Assembly: GCA_002708305.1 (NCBI GenBank)
Contig: PANE01000030.1
Location: forward strand, 103,246-145,551
From: Rhodospirillaceae bacterium
GTDB lineage: Bacteria; Pseudomonadota; Alphaproteobacteria; Thalassobaculales; Thalassobaculaceae
Length of the DNA: 42,306 nt
Reading direction: 5' to 3'
Numbering within the stretch: the first letter of the stretch is position 1; each line of letters begins with the position of its first letter. The notes below the pieces were generated by a model, which ran no database searches, was not told the origin of the DNA, and saw only the letters and a list, made by a program, of their open reading frames with translations. Positions 8,929 to 18,381 of this stretch are shown here, piece after piece. The position numbers and the translations under genes were made by a program.

Positions 8929-11793
8929 TCATTCATATGCTTCAATCGGTGGACAGGAACAAACCAAGTTTCGATCTCCATACACATTATCTATACGCCC
9001 AATTGGTGGCCAATATTTATTTTGGTCGGGGTTACCTTTTGGGAAAATAGCTTCCTGTCGAGTGTATTTATAATTCCAGTTTTCCAAAGCTAATACTTCT
9101 GCTGTATGAGGCGCATTGGCCAGGGGACTTTCATCGCGAGTTAGTTCGCCTCTTTCAATAGTATTTATTTCTTCCCTAATAGACACCATAGCGTCAATGA
9201 ACCTATCCAGTTCACATTTTGATTCACTTTCCGTTGGTTCTATCATTAAGGTCCCAGCAACAGGAAAAGACATAGTCGGCGCGTGAAAACCATAATCTAT
9301 CAACCGTTTCGCTATGTCCTCGACATCGACACCGGTTTCATCCTTAATTTTCCTAAGATCAATGATACATTCGTGCGCTACGAAACCATTATCTCCAGTG
9401 TATAGCACCGGGTAATATTGGCTGAGAGCGTTTGCTATATAATTAGCATTTAAGATGGCTATTTCACTAGCCCTCCGCATACCAGATGCTCCCATTAATT
9501 TGATATACGTCCAAGAGATGGGTAAAATCCCAGCACTCCCCCAAGGAGCAGCACTTACTGCACCGATCGACTCATCTTGCGTAACACCGAATCTATGTCC
9601 CGGTAAAAAAGGTGCCAGATGGGCCGCTACCCCTATAGGCCCTACTCCTGGGCCACCGCCACCGTGGGGTATGCAGAATGTTTTATGCAAGTTAAGATGA
9701 CTAACATCGGCTCCAAACTCTCCTGGCGCACATAATCCTACTAGCGCGTTTAGATTTGCCCCATCAACATAAACTTGTCCTCCATATTGATGCACGATAG
9801 CGCAAATATCCAATATTCCCTCTTCAAAAACTCCGTGAGTTGAAGGGTAAGTAACCATTAACGCCGCTAATGTATCAGAGTATTGTTCTGCTTTCCGTCG
9901 TAAATCCTCAACATCAACATTGCCATTTTCATCACAATTTATTACTACCACTTGCATCCCACACATAGATGCTGAAGCTGGATTAGTGCCATGAGCAGAA
10001 CTAGGGATCAAACAAACATCACGATACCCCTCCGATCTACTTCGATGATAAGCGCGAATTGCTAGTAAGCCCGCATACTCTCCCTGAGAACCAGCATTTG
10101 GTTGCAAAGAAACAGCCGCATAGCCAGTGCAACTGCATAACATTTGCTCTAGTTCGTTGATCATATCCATATACCCCTCCACCTGTTCCTTTGGGGCAAA
10201 TGGATGTATTTGACTGAATTCAGGCCAAGTTATTGGCAGCATCTCGGTAGTCGCATTCAATTTCATTGTACAAGAGCCAAGAGGTATCATTGAACGATCT
10301 AGTGCAATATCCCTGTCAGACAGCCTCCTAATATACCTAAGCATCTCTGTCTCTGAATGATATTTGTTAAATACTGAGTGCTCCATAAAACTCGATACTC
10401 GGTTCAACGCCTCTGGAATTGCATCCACTATTCTCTTCTCTATCTCGTTGAATGATATTTGTTTCATAGAATCAAATGCCATCAGTGACCAAAGTCGCTC
10501 TATTAGATTTTGAGTAGACGTCTCATCTAGGGAAATACCAACTCTATTATCGAAGATCCTTAGGTTTATTTCTTCCACCCGGGCAGCTTCGATTACCGAG
10601 CCAGTCCAATCATCAGTTTTCACAATAATCGTATCAAAAAATTGGTCGGTTTCTATTGTATAACCAAGGTCACGAAGGCCTTCAGCCAAAATAGCAGTCA
10701 AACGATGTGTTCGCCTGGCAATTCTTCGCAGCCCTTTGGGACCGTGGTAAACAGCATACATGGAAGCAATAATTGCTAGCAAAACCTGTGCCGTACATAT
10801 ATTACTAGTAGCCTTTTCACGTCTAATGTGTTGCTCCCTGGTCTGAAGCGCTAATCTATACGCTTTATTCCCGGCCTTATCGATTGAAACACCTACAATC
10901 CTACCCGGAATATTCCTTTTATATTTATCCCGAGTTGCAAAAAAAGCAGCATGGGGACCTCCGTACCCTAACGGCACTCCAAAACGTTGGCTTGAGCCTA
11001 TTACGACATCGGCTCCCCATTCTCCAGGCGCTTTTATCAGGGTCAAAGCGAGTAAATCGGCAGCAACGATAACCATAGTATCCTGTGAGTGAGCCATCTC
11101 CGTTATACCAGAATAGTCAGGAATATCACCACTGGTATTGGGGTACTGGAGTAAAACAGCAAACGCTTGATCAACCACTCCCTCTGTCTCATCTCCTATA
11201 ACAACCCTAATACCAATTGGCTCAGCACGCGTTTGTACAACATCAATAGTTTGAGGATGGCAATTACTCGAAACAAAAAACACATCCCCTTTTGCTTTTG
11301 ATATTTTCTGACAGAAAACCATCGCTTCTGCAGCGGCAGTAGCCTCATCTAGTAAAGAGGCATTTGCGACCTCCATTCCGGTTAAATCGCAAACCATTGT
11401 TTGAAAGTTCAATAACGCTTCCAACCTACCCTGCGAAATCTCTGGTTGATAGGGCGTATAAGCGGTGTACCAAGCCGGATTCTCTAAAATATTACGCAAA
11501 ATAACCGACGGAGTATGCGTGGAACTATACCCCATACCAATCAGCGATTTTGATACCTTGATACGATCCGTATAACTTCGAAGCATAGAGAGAACACCGA
11601 CTTCACTGATTGGACCCGGAAGATCTAGCGGTTTATCAGTAAAGATAGCTTTGGGAACTGTTTGTTTAATCAATGAATCGAGACTAGCTACACCGATAGC
11701 ATCGAGCATCTCTTTCTGATCTTTTTCTGTGGGGCCTATGTGACGCGCACTGAATCCATTATCACTATCGAGCTCAGAATTTTTTACAGTCAT
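8929..11793 (-). CDS. gcvP: Glycine dehydrogenase (decarboxylating), P protein of glycine cleavage
   Basis: The full-length, fused 954-residue P protein, not the split P1/P2 form. It decarboxylates glycine with pyridoxal phosphate and transfers the aminomethyl group to the lipoyl arm of GcvH. The PLP lysine is Lys704 in [18 protein letters not shown], followed by the glycine-rich loop. The N-terminal half carries the conserved ARHIGP (16-21) and MGYSSTHTP (87-95). The ATG at 11793 has a GAGGAAG ribosome-binding site. It is the third gene of gcvTHP, 48 bases after gcvH. Confidence 0.98.
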   Translation of the reverse strand: MTVKNSELDSDNGFSARHIGPTEKDQKEMLDAIGVASLDSLIKQTVPKAIFTDKPLDLPGPISEVGVLSMLRSYTDRIKVSKSLIGMGYSSTHTPSVILRNILENPAWYTAYTPYQPEISQGRLEALLNFQTMVCDLTGMEVANASLLDEATAAAEAMVFCQKISKAKGDVFFVSSNCHPQTIDVVQTRAEPIGIRVVIGDETEGVVDQAFAVLLQYPNTSGDIPDYSGITEMAHSQDTMVIVAADLLALTLIKAPGEWGADVVIGSSQRFGVPLGYGGPHAAFFATRDKYKRNIPGRIVGVSIDKAGNKAYRLALQTREQHIRREKATSNICTAQVLLAIIASMYAVYHGPKGLRRIARRTHRLTAILAEGLRDLGYTIETDQFFDTIIVKTDDWTGSVIEAARVEEINLRIFDNRVGISLDETSTQNLIERLWSLMAFDSMKQISFNEIEKRIVDAIPEALNRVSSFMEHSVFNKYHSETEMLRYIRRLSDRDIALDRSMIPLGSCTMKLNATTEMLPITWPEFSQIHPFAPKEQVEGYMDMINELEQMLCSCTGYAAVSLQPNAGSQGEYAGLLAIRAYHRSRSEGYRDVCLIPSSAHGTNPASASMCGMQVVVINCDENGNVDVEDLRRKAEQYSDTLAALMVTYPSTHGVFEEGILDICAIVHQYGGQVYVDGANLNALVGLCAPGEFGADVSHLNLHKTFCIPHGGGGPGVGPIGVAAHLAPFLPGHRFGVTQDESIGAVSAAPWGSAGILPISWTYIKLMGASGMRRASEIAILNANYIANALSQYYPVLYTGDNGFVAHECIIDLRKIKDETGVDVEDIAKRLIDYGFHAPTMSFPVAGTLMIEPTESESKCELDRFIDAMVSIREEINTIERGELTRDESPLANAPHTAEVLALENWNYKYTRQEAIFPKGNPDQNKYWPPIGRIDNVYGDRNLVCSCPPIEAYE

Positions 11794-11841
11794 CCAGACT
11801 TCCTCAGGTTAATATCTATCTAAACTACAAGGTACTAATTA

Positions 11842-12219
11842 TTATTTAATGCTGTCTAAAAACTGTTTGTAGCTAGCCAAGTTCATTAGATTATCTAATT
11901 CTTCAAGGTTATGCAGTGTCATTTTAAAAATCCAGCCGCTTTCTAATGGGTCATTATTGATCATTTCCGGGGCGTCCTCCAGTAATGCATTTGCCCCAAT
12001 AATGAGGCCAGATACAGGAGAAAAAATATCGCTGGCCGCTTTAACAGATTCCACAACCGCAACTTCTTCATCTTTCGCTACATCTTCATTCTCTTTGATC
12101 ACTTCCACAAACACTATATCACCTAATTGTTCCTGCGCGAAACCTGTTATCCCCACTGTCCCAGTTTCACCATCAACGGTGATCCATTCATGTTCTTTAG
12201 AGTAATATGTCTCAGCCAT
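11842..12219 (-). CDS. gcvH: Glycine cleavage system H protein
   Basis: A 125-residue lipoyl carrier protein that shuttles the aminomethyl intermediate between GcvP, GcvT and lipoamide dehydrogenase. The lipoylated lysine is Lys60 in VVESVKAASD. The N-terminus YYSKEHEWI and the SGWIFKM segment are typical. The ATG at 12219 is chosen because AAGGAG stands six bases upstream; an in-frame TTG at 12234 overlaps that ribosome-binding site and would add five residues not seen in the family. It begins 18 bases after gcvT. Lipoyl synthesis genes and the L protein are not in the window. Confidence 0.97.
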   Translation of the reverse strand: MAETYYSKEHEWITVDGETGTVGITGFAQEQLGDIVFVEVIKENEDVAKDEEVAVVESVKAASDIFSPVSGLIIGANALLEDAPEMINNDPLESGWIFKMTLHNLEELDNLMNLASYKQFLDSIK

Positions 12220-12237
12220 CACTTTCTCCTTCAAAAT

Positions 12238-13338
12238 CTAAGCTCGTTTATAATTTGGGGTAATAAAAGGTAAATCAACAATTGTGGCAGGTAGCAAGTT
12301 ACCTCTTACTAGAACTGACACTTGTGCACCTATAGCAATACTATGGTTTTGTACGTACCCCATCGCGATTGGCGCCCCTACTGTTGGGCCAAATCCGCCA
12401 CTTGAAATACTGCCTATTTTTTTTTCTTCTAAATCAAAAATTTCAGTACCTTCTCTAGCGGGGGCACGCCCATTAGGACGAATTCCGACCCGCCGAGTTG
12501 GCGCCCCATCTCTCAATTGTCGCGTTATATTTTCGAGTCCCGGGAAACCACCATCTTGCCGCCTTCGCTTTCCTATAACCCAACCTAAGTCTGCCTCAAT
12601 TGGAGTGATGGTTTCATTCAAATCCTGTCCATACAGACATAATCCTGCTTCAAGTCGCAACGAGTCCCGCGCGCCTAATCCAATTAATTCTGCGCTCTCG
12701 TGACTTAAGATCGTTTCAGCAATCTCCATAGCCATATTTGCAGGCATAGAAATTTCAAAACCATCTTCCCCCGTGTAACCTGACCGAGTTATAAAGCAAT
12801 ATTCTCCACAAACAGAAAACTCTCCTGAAGACATAAACTTCAAATCTGCAACACCGGGGGCGATAGTCTCTAGAATCATCTCAGACATGGGACCCTGCAG
12901 GGCTAGTAGGGCTTTATTCTCCAATTCCTCTACATCGCACTGTAAATTATCTTTCATAAATTGGAGGTCTTTTTGGCGACACGCTGCATTTACAACAATA
13001 AGAATATGATCCCCTGCATCGGTAACGATCAGGTCGTCTATAATACCCCCATTAGCATTTAAAAAAACGGTATATCGCATGCGTCCAGCGTTAAGAGATT
13101 GAATATCTCCCGGGACCAAAGCCTCTAATTCGCGCTTTACTGAACTACCTTCTAGACGGACCTGTCCCATATGAGACACATCGAACAAACCAGCTTTTGT
13201 TCTTGTATGGATATGCTCTGCTTTCACACCTAAATTATATTGAAGAGGCATGGAGTACCCAGCAAATTCTACCATCCTAGCCCCAGAGCGAAGATGTAAC
13301 TGATTTATTGGCGATAAGTTGAGTTTAGATTCTGTCAT
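12238..13338 (-). CDS. gcvT: Aminomethyltransferase, T protein of glycine cleavage
   Basis: A 366-residue T protein that releases ammonia from the aminomethyl group on GcvH and forms 5,10-methylene-tetrahydrofolate. The segment LFDVSHMGQ is at 51-59 and the catalytic Asp101 is in GGIIDDLIV. The ATG at 13338 has GGGGAAG just upstream. It is the first gene of the operon and lies directly behind the tandem glycine riboswitch, so its translation or transcription is expected to rise with glycine. Its fold is shared with the C-terminal half of the neighbouring SoxA, which performs a related folate transfer. Confidence 0.97.
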   Translation of the reverse strand: MTESKLNLSPINQLHLRSGARMVEFAGYSMPLQYNLGVKAEHIHTRTKAGLFDVSHMGQVRLEGSSVKRELEALVPGDIQSLNAGRMRYTVFLNANGGIIDDLIVTDAGDHILIVVNAACRQKDLQFMKDNLQCDVEELENKALLALQGPMSEMILETIAPGVADLKFMSSGEFSVCGEYCFITRSGYTGEDGFEISMPANMAMEIAETILSHESAELIGLGARDSLRLEAGLCLYGQDLNETITPIEADLGWVIGKRRRQDGGFPGLENITRQLRDGAPTRRVGIRPNGRAPAREGTEIFDLEEKKIGSISSGGFGPTVGAPIAMGYVQNHSIAIGAQVSVLVRGNLLPATIVDLPFITPNYKRA

Positions 13339-13363
13339 AGCTTCCCCTATATACCAAGCGTCC

Positions 13364-13387
13364 TCGTTCTCGACTTAACGAAAACGA
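13364..13387 (-). promoter_or_regulatory. Hairpin between the second glycine aptamer and gcvT, possible expression platform
   Basis: On the transcribed strand TCGTTTTCG and CGAGAACGA pair into a 9-bp stem (one U-G pair) around a TTAAGT loop. No T-run follows, so it is not a standard intrinsic terminator. Its 3' arm (GTCGAGAA, 13374-13367) can instead pair with TTTTCGAC at 13406-13399, which is the tail of the second aptamer, with one U-G pair. The two pairings exclude each other. Confidence 0.5.
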
Positions 13388-13392
13388 ATACC

Positions 13393-13590
13393 CCCTCTGT
13401 CGAAAACCTGAGAGATTCACTTCCTGCTATACTTGACAGGATAGCTTACACCTTCGGTGAGGCACAGAAACTCCATACCTACTTTCCAGAGGTTCCTAAC
13501 CTTAAGGTCCTTTTGCCTGAGAGATTCCGGGGTGGTTGCTCCTTCGGCGACATCTGCAACCCAATGGGTTCGGTGTTCTCTTCCTCAAGG
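13393..13590 (-). promoter_or_regulatory. Tandem glycine riboswitch upstream of gcvT
   Basis: Two glycine aptamers lie in series in the leader of gcvTHP. Aptamer 1 (about 13505-13590) contains the conserved GCCGAAGGAGCAA followed by AATCTCTCAGGCAAAAGGACC. Aptamer 2 (about 13393-13494) contains CACCGAAGGTGTAAG and GAATCTCTCAGG; its P1 helix is CCTCTGG (13493-13487) with CAGAGG (13399-13394). Glycine binding in this class normally switches on glycine cleavage genes. The linker AAGGTT can pair with AACCCTT upstream of aptamer 1 with one bulged base, like the leader-linker pairing known for tandem glycine riboswitches. The identification rests on recognised consensus segments. Confidence 0.93.
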
Positions 13591-13774
13591 GTTATCGGAT
13601 TTATCTACTAACACTAGCGGGTTAATCATGAAGGGGAAAGAGTTGATTTAAAATAATCCCAAATACTGCAAGAAGCAGAAATTTTAATGAATTCGGTAGT
13701 TTCGATTTTAAATTTGCTAAAATTCAAGCTATCGAATCTAATAATCATAACAAACTAAGAAAAAAAGGGTTTCT
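13591..13774. other. Intergenic promoter region between the riboswitch leader and the divergent carboxyltransferase
   Basis: AT-rich and gene-free. With the riboswitch it makes up the 436-base gap between gcvT and the carboxyltransferase gene. It must hold the promoters of both divergent transcripts, but no -35/-10 pair was convincing. The ribosome-binding site AAAGGG before 13775 is the only clear signal. Confidence 0.5.
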
Positions 13775-15325
13775 ATGTCTTGGAATGAAGAAATTAACGA
13801 AATTTTACGTAAACGTTCAATAGCTCTGGACCAGGGTGGACAAGAAAACATTAAACGACAGCATGCAAGAGGCCTGTTTACTATTCGGGAACGTATAAAT
13901 ATTTTATTGGATGATAATTCATTCAAGGAAGTTGGACCTATATCTGGTGGAGCAGAGCGAGAAAGCGATGGCTCCCTAAAAAGTTTTTCACCGGCTAATT
14001 TTATTTTGGGTTTTGGAAAAATAAATGACAATCGCTGTGTCATTGGCGGCGAAGATTTCACAGTACGCGGCGGATCACCAAATGAAGCAGGACTGCGTAA
14101 AAGCATTTATACTGAGGACTTAGCACTACAACATTTAGTCCCGCTTATACGCCTTCACCAGGGCGGGGGTGGGAGTGTAACAGGTAGTGGCGGCGGGTCA
14201 AAAGTAATAGGGAGTCCAGTATTTAGCACACCGCGGTTCAAATCCGTGGCACGAACCATGTGGTCTATCCCCGTTGCCACAGCCGCTCTGGGAGCAGTGG
14301 CGGGATTACCCGCAGCAAGACTGGTTGCGTCCCACTTCTCGGTTATGACAAAAGAAAGTAGCCAGGTACTTGTTGCAGGTCCCAAGGTAGTAGAACGAGC
14401 TTTAAAAGAGAATATTACAAAGGAAGATATGGGTGGAGCTCATATCCATACCCGGAATGGTGTAGTCGATAATATTGCTGAAGACGAGCATGATGCTTTT
14501 GAACAGATAAAACGATTTATGTCCTATATGCCCAAAAATGCCTGGAGCACGGTCACACCCTGTATTTGTAGCGACCCTAGTAATCGAAAAGAAGATATTC
14601 TTTCCACAATAATCCCAAAGGATCGAAGAAAAATATACGACATGAGGAAAATTATTTCTCTAGTGGTTGATCAAGGATCTATTTTTGAAGTGACTAAGAA
14701 TTATGGGAAAGGCCAAATAACATGCTTCGCACGACTTAACGGGCACGCAGTTGGTATTTTTGCTAATGATTGTCGTTATTATGCAGGTTCTATGACCGCC
14801 GGTGGATCTCAAAAAGTACAACGTTTTATAAAAACCTGTGAAACTTTTAATTTACCAATTGTCAGCTTTGTAGACGAGCCTGGGTTTATGATAGGATTAG
14901 AAGCAGAAAAGGCTGGAACTATACGATATGGGACAGGTTTAGTACTTACAGTTGCTGAGTGTAAAGTTCCCTGGGCATCTGTAATTGTCCGAAAATCATT
15001 TGGGGTAGCTGCGGTAGCCCATTATGGGCCTGACGCTTATGTATTGGCATGGCCATCTGCAGAAATGGGTGCTGTCCCCGTGGAAGGTGGCGTTGCTGTA
15101 GCATTTGCACGCGAGATAGAGAACCATCCAGACCCAGAGTACCGGAGGCGAGAATTGGAAGCTTCGATGGCAGGTCGTTACTCAGCAATTCCCCGCGCGG
15201 AATCATTGTCGATCCATGATCTTATCGATCCAAAAGAAACCCGCCCCGCATTATGCGAATGGATCGACATAGCTATTGAAACCATACCCGATATAATCGG
15301 CCGTAAAGGGCGATTATATCGATAA
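13775..15325 (+). CDS. Acyl-CoA carboxyltransferase (COG4799) with altered oxyanion-hole segments
   Basis: A 516-residue carboxyltransferase-fold protein with two crotonase-like domains; the N-terminal QENIKRQHARGLFTIRERI matches the start of PccB/MccB subunits. Compared with the pccB product in this window, the first oxyanion-hole segment CAGGAVYSP is replaced by VAGLPAARL, the second, [11 protein letters not shown], by RKSFGVAAVAH, and the acyl-CoA loop SGGARI by GGGGSV. The Asp tied to acyl-chain choice in PccB is Val here. It is a divergent subfamily member with unknown substrate. No biotin carboxylase or biotin carrier gene is near. AAGGG precedes the ATG by six bases. Its stop is one base from that of the convergent lipoprotein gene. 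Confidence 0.85.
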   Translation: MSWNEEINEILRKRSIALDQGGQENIKRQHARGLFTIRERINILLDDNSFKEVGPISGGAERESDGSLKSFSPANFILGFGKINDNRCVIGGEDFTVRGGSPNEAGLRKSIYTEDLALQHLVPLIRLHQGGGGSVTGSGGGSKVIGSPVFSTPRFKSVARTMWSIPVATAALGAVAGLPAARLVASHFSVMTKESSQVLVAGPKVVERALKENITKEDMGGAHIHTRNGVVDNIAEDEHDAFEQIKRFMSYMPKNAWSTVTPCICSDPSNRKEDILSTIIPKDRRKIYDMRKIISLVVDQGSIFEVTKNYGKGQITCFARLNGHAVGIFANDCRYYAGSMTAGGSQKVQRFIKTCETFNLPIVSFVDEPGFMIGLEAEKAGTIRYGTGLVLTVAECKVPWASVIVRKSFGVAAVAHYGPDAYVLAWPSAEMGAVPVEGGVAVAFAREIENHPDPEYRRRELEASMAGRYSAIPRAESLSIHDLIDPKETRPALCEWIDIAIETIPDIIGRKGRLYR

Positions 15326-15326
15326 A

Positions 15327-15854
15327 TCACCTTCTGTTCTTTAGGTTAAAGTTAACTTGGTTTTTACTTAATTGAAAACCTATTAAAATTTTATAATCAC
15401 TAAAGTCACTATTTAATAGTTTGGGGAAGAAAGGAGTTACAACCTGATTCTGGACTATTTCCGGTTTTTTGCTAGAAAAAGGAATGTTCAAATTAAAGTT
15501 TTCCTTAGCTAATATGCGACCACCAGGGTCTACCGCAGCTACAAAATAAGTAATATCAACCAGTGTTTCTTTTTTTATATCTGCCAGGCGGGATACTATT
15601 TGAAAACTTGCCTCAATGCTCACACCATCCCGACTGAAATCACACTTAACGCCTAAACCTCTCATTTGAGATGAAAATAGACCCTTTGAGGGATTTGATT
15701 TAACTAAGTCCGTTAAAAGCGTCATTCGGTCCAAACCGTCAACAAACTTGACAGATGGACAAACAGCACTCTCGATTGGATTAGAGGAACAACCAGATAC
15801 TGCGGTAAGTAGCAGCATTGATAATATGGAGATTAAAAATTTATTTTTTATCAT
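15327..15854 (-). CDS. Small uncharacterised lipoprotein
   Basis: A 175-residue protein with a lipoprotein signal peptide: basic MIKNK, a hydrophobic core and the lipobox VSGC with the lipidated Cys at 22. Residue 23 is Ser, not Asp, so sorting to the outer membrane is likely by the E. coli rule. The mature part is predicted to be mainly beta strand with alternating segments such as VDITYFVAAVDPGGRILAK and is not recognised as a named family. Its single-gene transcript diverges from ispH and converges on the carboxyltransferase with one base between the stop codons, leaving no room for a terminator outside coding sequence. Confidence 0.8.
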   Translation of the reverse strand: MIKNKFLISILSMLLLTAVSGCSSNPIESAVCPSVKFVDGLDRMTLLTDLVKSNPSKGLFSSQMRGLGVKCDFSRDGVSIEASFQIVSRLADIKKETLVDITYFVAAVDPGGRILAKENFNLNIPFSSKKPEIVQNQVVTPFFPKLLNSDFSDYKILIGFQLSKNQVNFNLKNRR

Positions 15855-15991
15855 AAAGTTTATCGGCCTCTATTAATCAGTTAGCAAAATCAGGTATAGA
15901 AATATACCATTACAATCTTACTTAACCTATGATTGGTATAATTTTTTTTGTACCATCCATCTCGAATTTAAATGAGGACAAAAGTTGTTTC

Positions 15992-16936
15992 ATGATCGAA
16001 CATAATCTTACCGTTCGTCTAGCCTCACCAAGAGGGTTTTGTGCTGGGGTCGATCGAGCAATACAAATTGTCGAAGAATGCCTCAAAAAATATGGCTCAC
16101 CGGTCTATGTTCGGCACGAGATTGTTCATAATAGGTTTGTTGTCGAAAGCCTGGAGGCAAAAGGTGCTATTTTTGTCGATGAATTAGAAGAGGTGCCGGC
16201 AGGTGTTCCAGTAATATTTTCAGCTCATGGAGTACCTAAAGCAATTCCAAAAGAAGCAGAACGAAGAAATTTAGTTTATCTAGATGCGACATGCCCTCTT
16301 GTCAGCAAAGTACATATAGCAGCAGAACGTCATTACCGAAATGATAGACATATAATTTTAATTGGGCATGCAGGACACCCCGAAGTAATTGGCACTATGG
16401 GCCAATTACCAAGCGGTTCTATCTCCTTGGTGGAAACAATTAACGATGTCCCCAAACTTTGTGTCCCCAAGGATAAAAGTTTGGCCTACATCACTCAAAC
16501 AACACTATCTCTCGATGATACAAAAGCTGTCATTGAAGCATTAGAGGGCCGGTTTCCAAACTTAATTGGCCCCGCAAAACAGGATATTTGCTATGCTACG
16601 ACTAACCGTCAGCAGGCTGTTAAAACAATATCTATAGGTTGCGATGCACTTATCGTAATAGGTGCTCCAAACTCTTCTAACTCAAAACGACTTGTAGAGG
16701 TTGCTGCAATGAATGGCTGCCCAGACTCTAGGTTAATTCAGAGAGCTTCTGATATCGAGTGGAATTGGCTGGCTACCAAAAAAGTATTAGGAGTAACTGC
16801 CGGTGCCTCAGCGCCTGAGGTTCTTGTTGAAGAAGTACTGCAAGCCTGCAAGGACAGGTTTAATGTCACAGTCGAGGAAGTTACAATTACCCGAGAAGAT
16901 GTTATTTTTAAGTTACCAAAAGAATTAGCAAAATAA
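15992..16936 (+). CDS. ispH: 4-hydroxy-3-methylbut-2-enyl diphosphate reductase
   Basis: The last enzyme of the MEP isoprenoid pathway, an iron-sulfur protein making IPP and DMAPP. With the ATG at 15992 it has 314 residues, the usual length. The three cluster cysteines are Cys17 (PRGFCAGV), Cys101 ([11 protein letters not shown]) and Cys200 ([10 protein letters not shown]); the catalytic Glu is Glu131 in GHAGHPEV. An in-frame ATG at 15929 would add 21 hydrophobic residues not found in the family and has no ribosome-binding site; before 15992 there is GAGGA, though 13 bases away. The TAATG overlap with thrB implies coupling. Confidence 0.96.
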   Translation: MIEHNLTVRLASPRGFCAGVDRAIQIVEECLKKYGSPVYVRHEIVHNRFVVESLEAKGAIFVDELEEVPAGVPVIFSAHGVPKAIPKEAERRNLVYLDATCPLVSKVHIAAERHYRNDRHIILIGHAGHPEVIGTMGQLPSGSISLVETINDVPKLCVPKDKSLAYITQTTLSLDDTKAVIEALEGRFPNLIGPAKQDICYATTNRQQAVKTISIGCDALIVIGAPNSSNSKRLVEVAAMNGCPDSRLIQRASDIEWNWLATKKVLGVTAGASAPEVLVEEVLQACKDRFNVTVEEVTITREDVIFKLPKELAK

Positions 16937-17901
16937 TGGCGGTATACACGAAAATAAATAATATTGAGTTAAGGCAATTTCTTTCTCAATACGATATAGG
17001 TGAATTGGTAGCATTTGCGGAGATAGCAGAAGGTGTTGAAAACTCAAACTTTCTTGTTCAAACTACAAAAGGACCATTTATTCTTACATTATATGAAAAA
17101 AGAGTAGATCCAGACGACTTACCCTTTTTTCTCCAGCTATTGACACATCTATCTAAACAGGATGTTTCCTGCCCTATTCCAGTGAGGAAAAGAGATGGCA
17201 AAATTCTCAATCAACTTAACCAACGTCCCGCTGCCATTGTAACTTTTTTAGATGGAACTTCACCAAAAGCGACTACACACATTCATTGTGAGGCGGTGGG
17301 AGTTTCTATGGCAAAAATGCATAGCGCTGGGAAGCATTTCAAAATGCAACGAGAAAATTCTCTAAGTATTAAACAATGGAGACCGCTTCTTAACTCCTGC
17401 GATCTCCTTAATAGACCCATTTATCTAAAGTTGTATAACGAACTAAATGAAGAGCTAAACTGGTTAGAAGCTAATTGGCCATATGATTTACCAAAGGGAA
17501 TAATTCATGCCGACCTATTTCCAGATAATATCTTTTTTTTAAATGGCAACCTATCTGGTGTAATAGATTTTTATTTTGCCTGTACCGATTTCCTTTCATA
17601 TGATCTAGCAATAAGTATTAATGCATGGTGCTTCGAAGCCGATGAAACCTTCAGTACTGAAAAATCTAAGACTATGGTGCATGCCTATCAAAGCCAACGC
17701 TCTTTATCATCAGATGAAATTACATGTTTCCCAGTACTTATGCGAGGTAGTGCTATTCGTTTTTTACTGACCCGGCTTTATGATTGGCTTAATCACCCGC
17801 CAGACGCGTTTGTAAAACCGAAAGACCCCATGAGCTATCTTAAGAAATTACATTTTCACCAGAAAGTTCAAAGCCCCAAAGAGTATGGGTTTGTGATTTG
17901 A
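16936..17901 (+). CDS. thrB: Homoserine kinase, ThrB2 (choline-kinase-like) type
   Basis: A 321-residue homoserine kinase of the aminoglycoside-phosphotransferase fold, the form common in alphaproteobacteria, not the GHMP-type ThrB of enterobacteria. It makes O-phosphohomoserine in threonine synthesis. The N-terminal glycine-rich region [13 protein letters not shown] binds ATP; the catalytic loop is [14 protein letters not shown] near residues 190-203 and the metal-binding Asp is in GVIDFYFA. Its start overlaps the ispH stop and its TGA overlaps the rnhA start, an arrangement often seen in this lineage. Confidence 0.93.
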   Translation: MAVYTKINNIELRQFLSQYDIGELVAFAEIAEGVENSNFLVQTTKGPFILTLYEKRVDPDDLPFFLQLLTHLSKQDVSCPIPVRKRDGKILNQLNQRPAAIVTFLDGTSPKATTHIHCEAVGVSMAKMHSAGKHFKMQRENSLSIKQWRPLLNSCDLLNRPIYLKLYNELNEELNWLEANWPYDLPKGIIHADLFPDNIFFLNGNLSGVIDFYFACTDFLSYDLAISINAWCFEADETFSTEKSKTMVHAYQSQRSLSSDEITCFPVLMRGSAIRFLLTRLYDWLNHPPDAFVKPKDPMSYLKKLHFHQKVQSPKEYGFVI

Positions 17902-18353
17902 CTAAAGTCATCATTTTTACAGATGGGGCTTGCAGTGGCAACCCTGGGCCTGGCGGTTGGGGCGCATTATTAAAACATGGGGCCAATAAAAAAGAACTAT
18001 CGGGCGGAGAAGCAGAAACTACTAATAACAGAATGGAAATGATGGCGGCTATTAAAGCCCTTGAATCTCTTAAGCGTCCAGTAAATATCGATTTATACAC
18101 TGATAGTGTTTACGTTAAAGACGGCATTACAAAATGGATACATAACTGGAAAGCCCGAGGTTGGAAAACAACGAATAAGAAGCCCGTCAAAAACATAGAT
18201 CTATGGCAACGGTTAGAACTTGCTATGCAACCGCATGTAGTTCATTGGCATTGGGTCAAAGGTCACGCAGGGCATAAAGAAAATGAACATGTAGACGAAC
18301 TAGCTAGAAATGCTATCCCCCAGAAAAGACTCGGCGTATCAAGCGAAAACTAA
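17898..18353 (+). CDS. rnhA: Ribonuclease HI
   Basis: A 151-residue RNase H that removes RNA from RNA-DNA hybrids. The four acidic catalytic residues are visible: Asp9 in [14 protein letters not shown], Glu in NNRMEMMAA near 49, Asp in YTDSVYV near 71 and Asp in HVDELARN near 133; the flexible-loop His is in [10 protein letters not shown]. The start is a TTG at 17898 that overlaps the thrB stop by four bases (TTGA). No ATG exists before the conserved strand, so translation probably relies on coupling to thrB. Confidence 0.96.
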   Translation: MTKVIIFTDGACSGNPGPGGWGALLKHGANKKELSGGEAETTNNRMEMMAAIKALESLKRPVNIDLYTDSVYVKDGITKWIHNWKARGWKTTNKKPVKNIDLWQRLELAMQPHVVHWHWVKGHAGHKENEHVDELARNAIPQKRLGVSSEN

Positions 18354-18375
18354 AGATAAACGTCACAGTTTATCC
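18354..18375 (-). terminator. Intrinsic terminator between convergent rnhA and the hydrolase gene
   Basis: GATAAAC (18355-18361) and GTTTATC (18368-18374) form a 7-bp stem with a 6-base loop. On the minus strand the hairpin is followed by TTTAGTTTTC, so it best serves the hydrolase-side transcript. It lies eight bases after that gene's stop codon. Confidence 0.55.
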
Positions 18376-18381
18376 AGATTA

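Noticed and set aside
13457-13651. Plus-strand open frame of 64 codons
   Set aside because: It runs across the tandem glycine riboswitch on the opposite strand and has no recognisable protein features.
15929-15991. N-terminal hydrophobic extension of IspH as a membrane anchor or signal
   Set aside because: There is no ribosome-binding site before the ATG at 15929, and the family begins at the downstream ATG.
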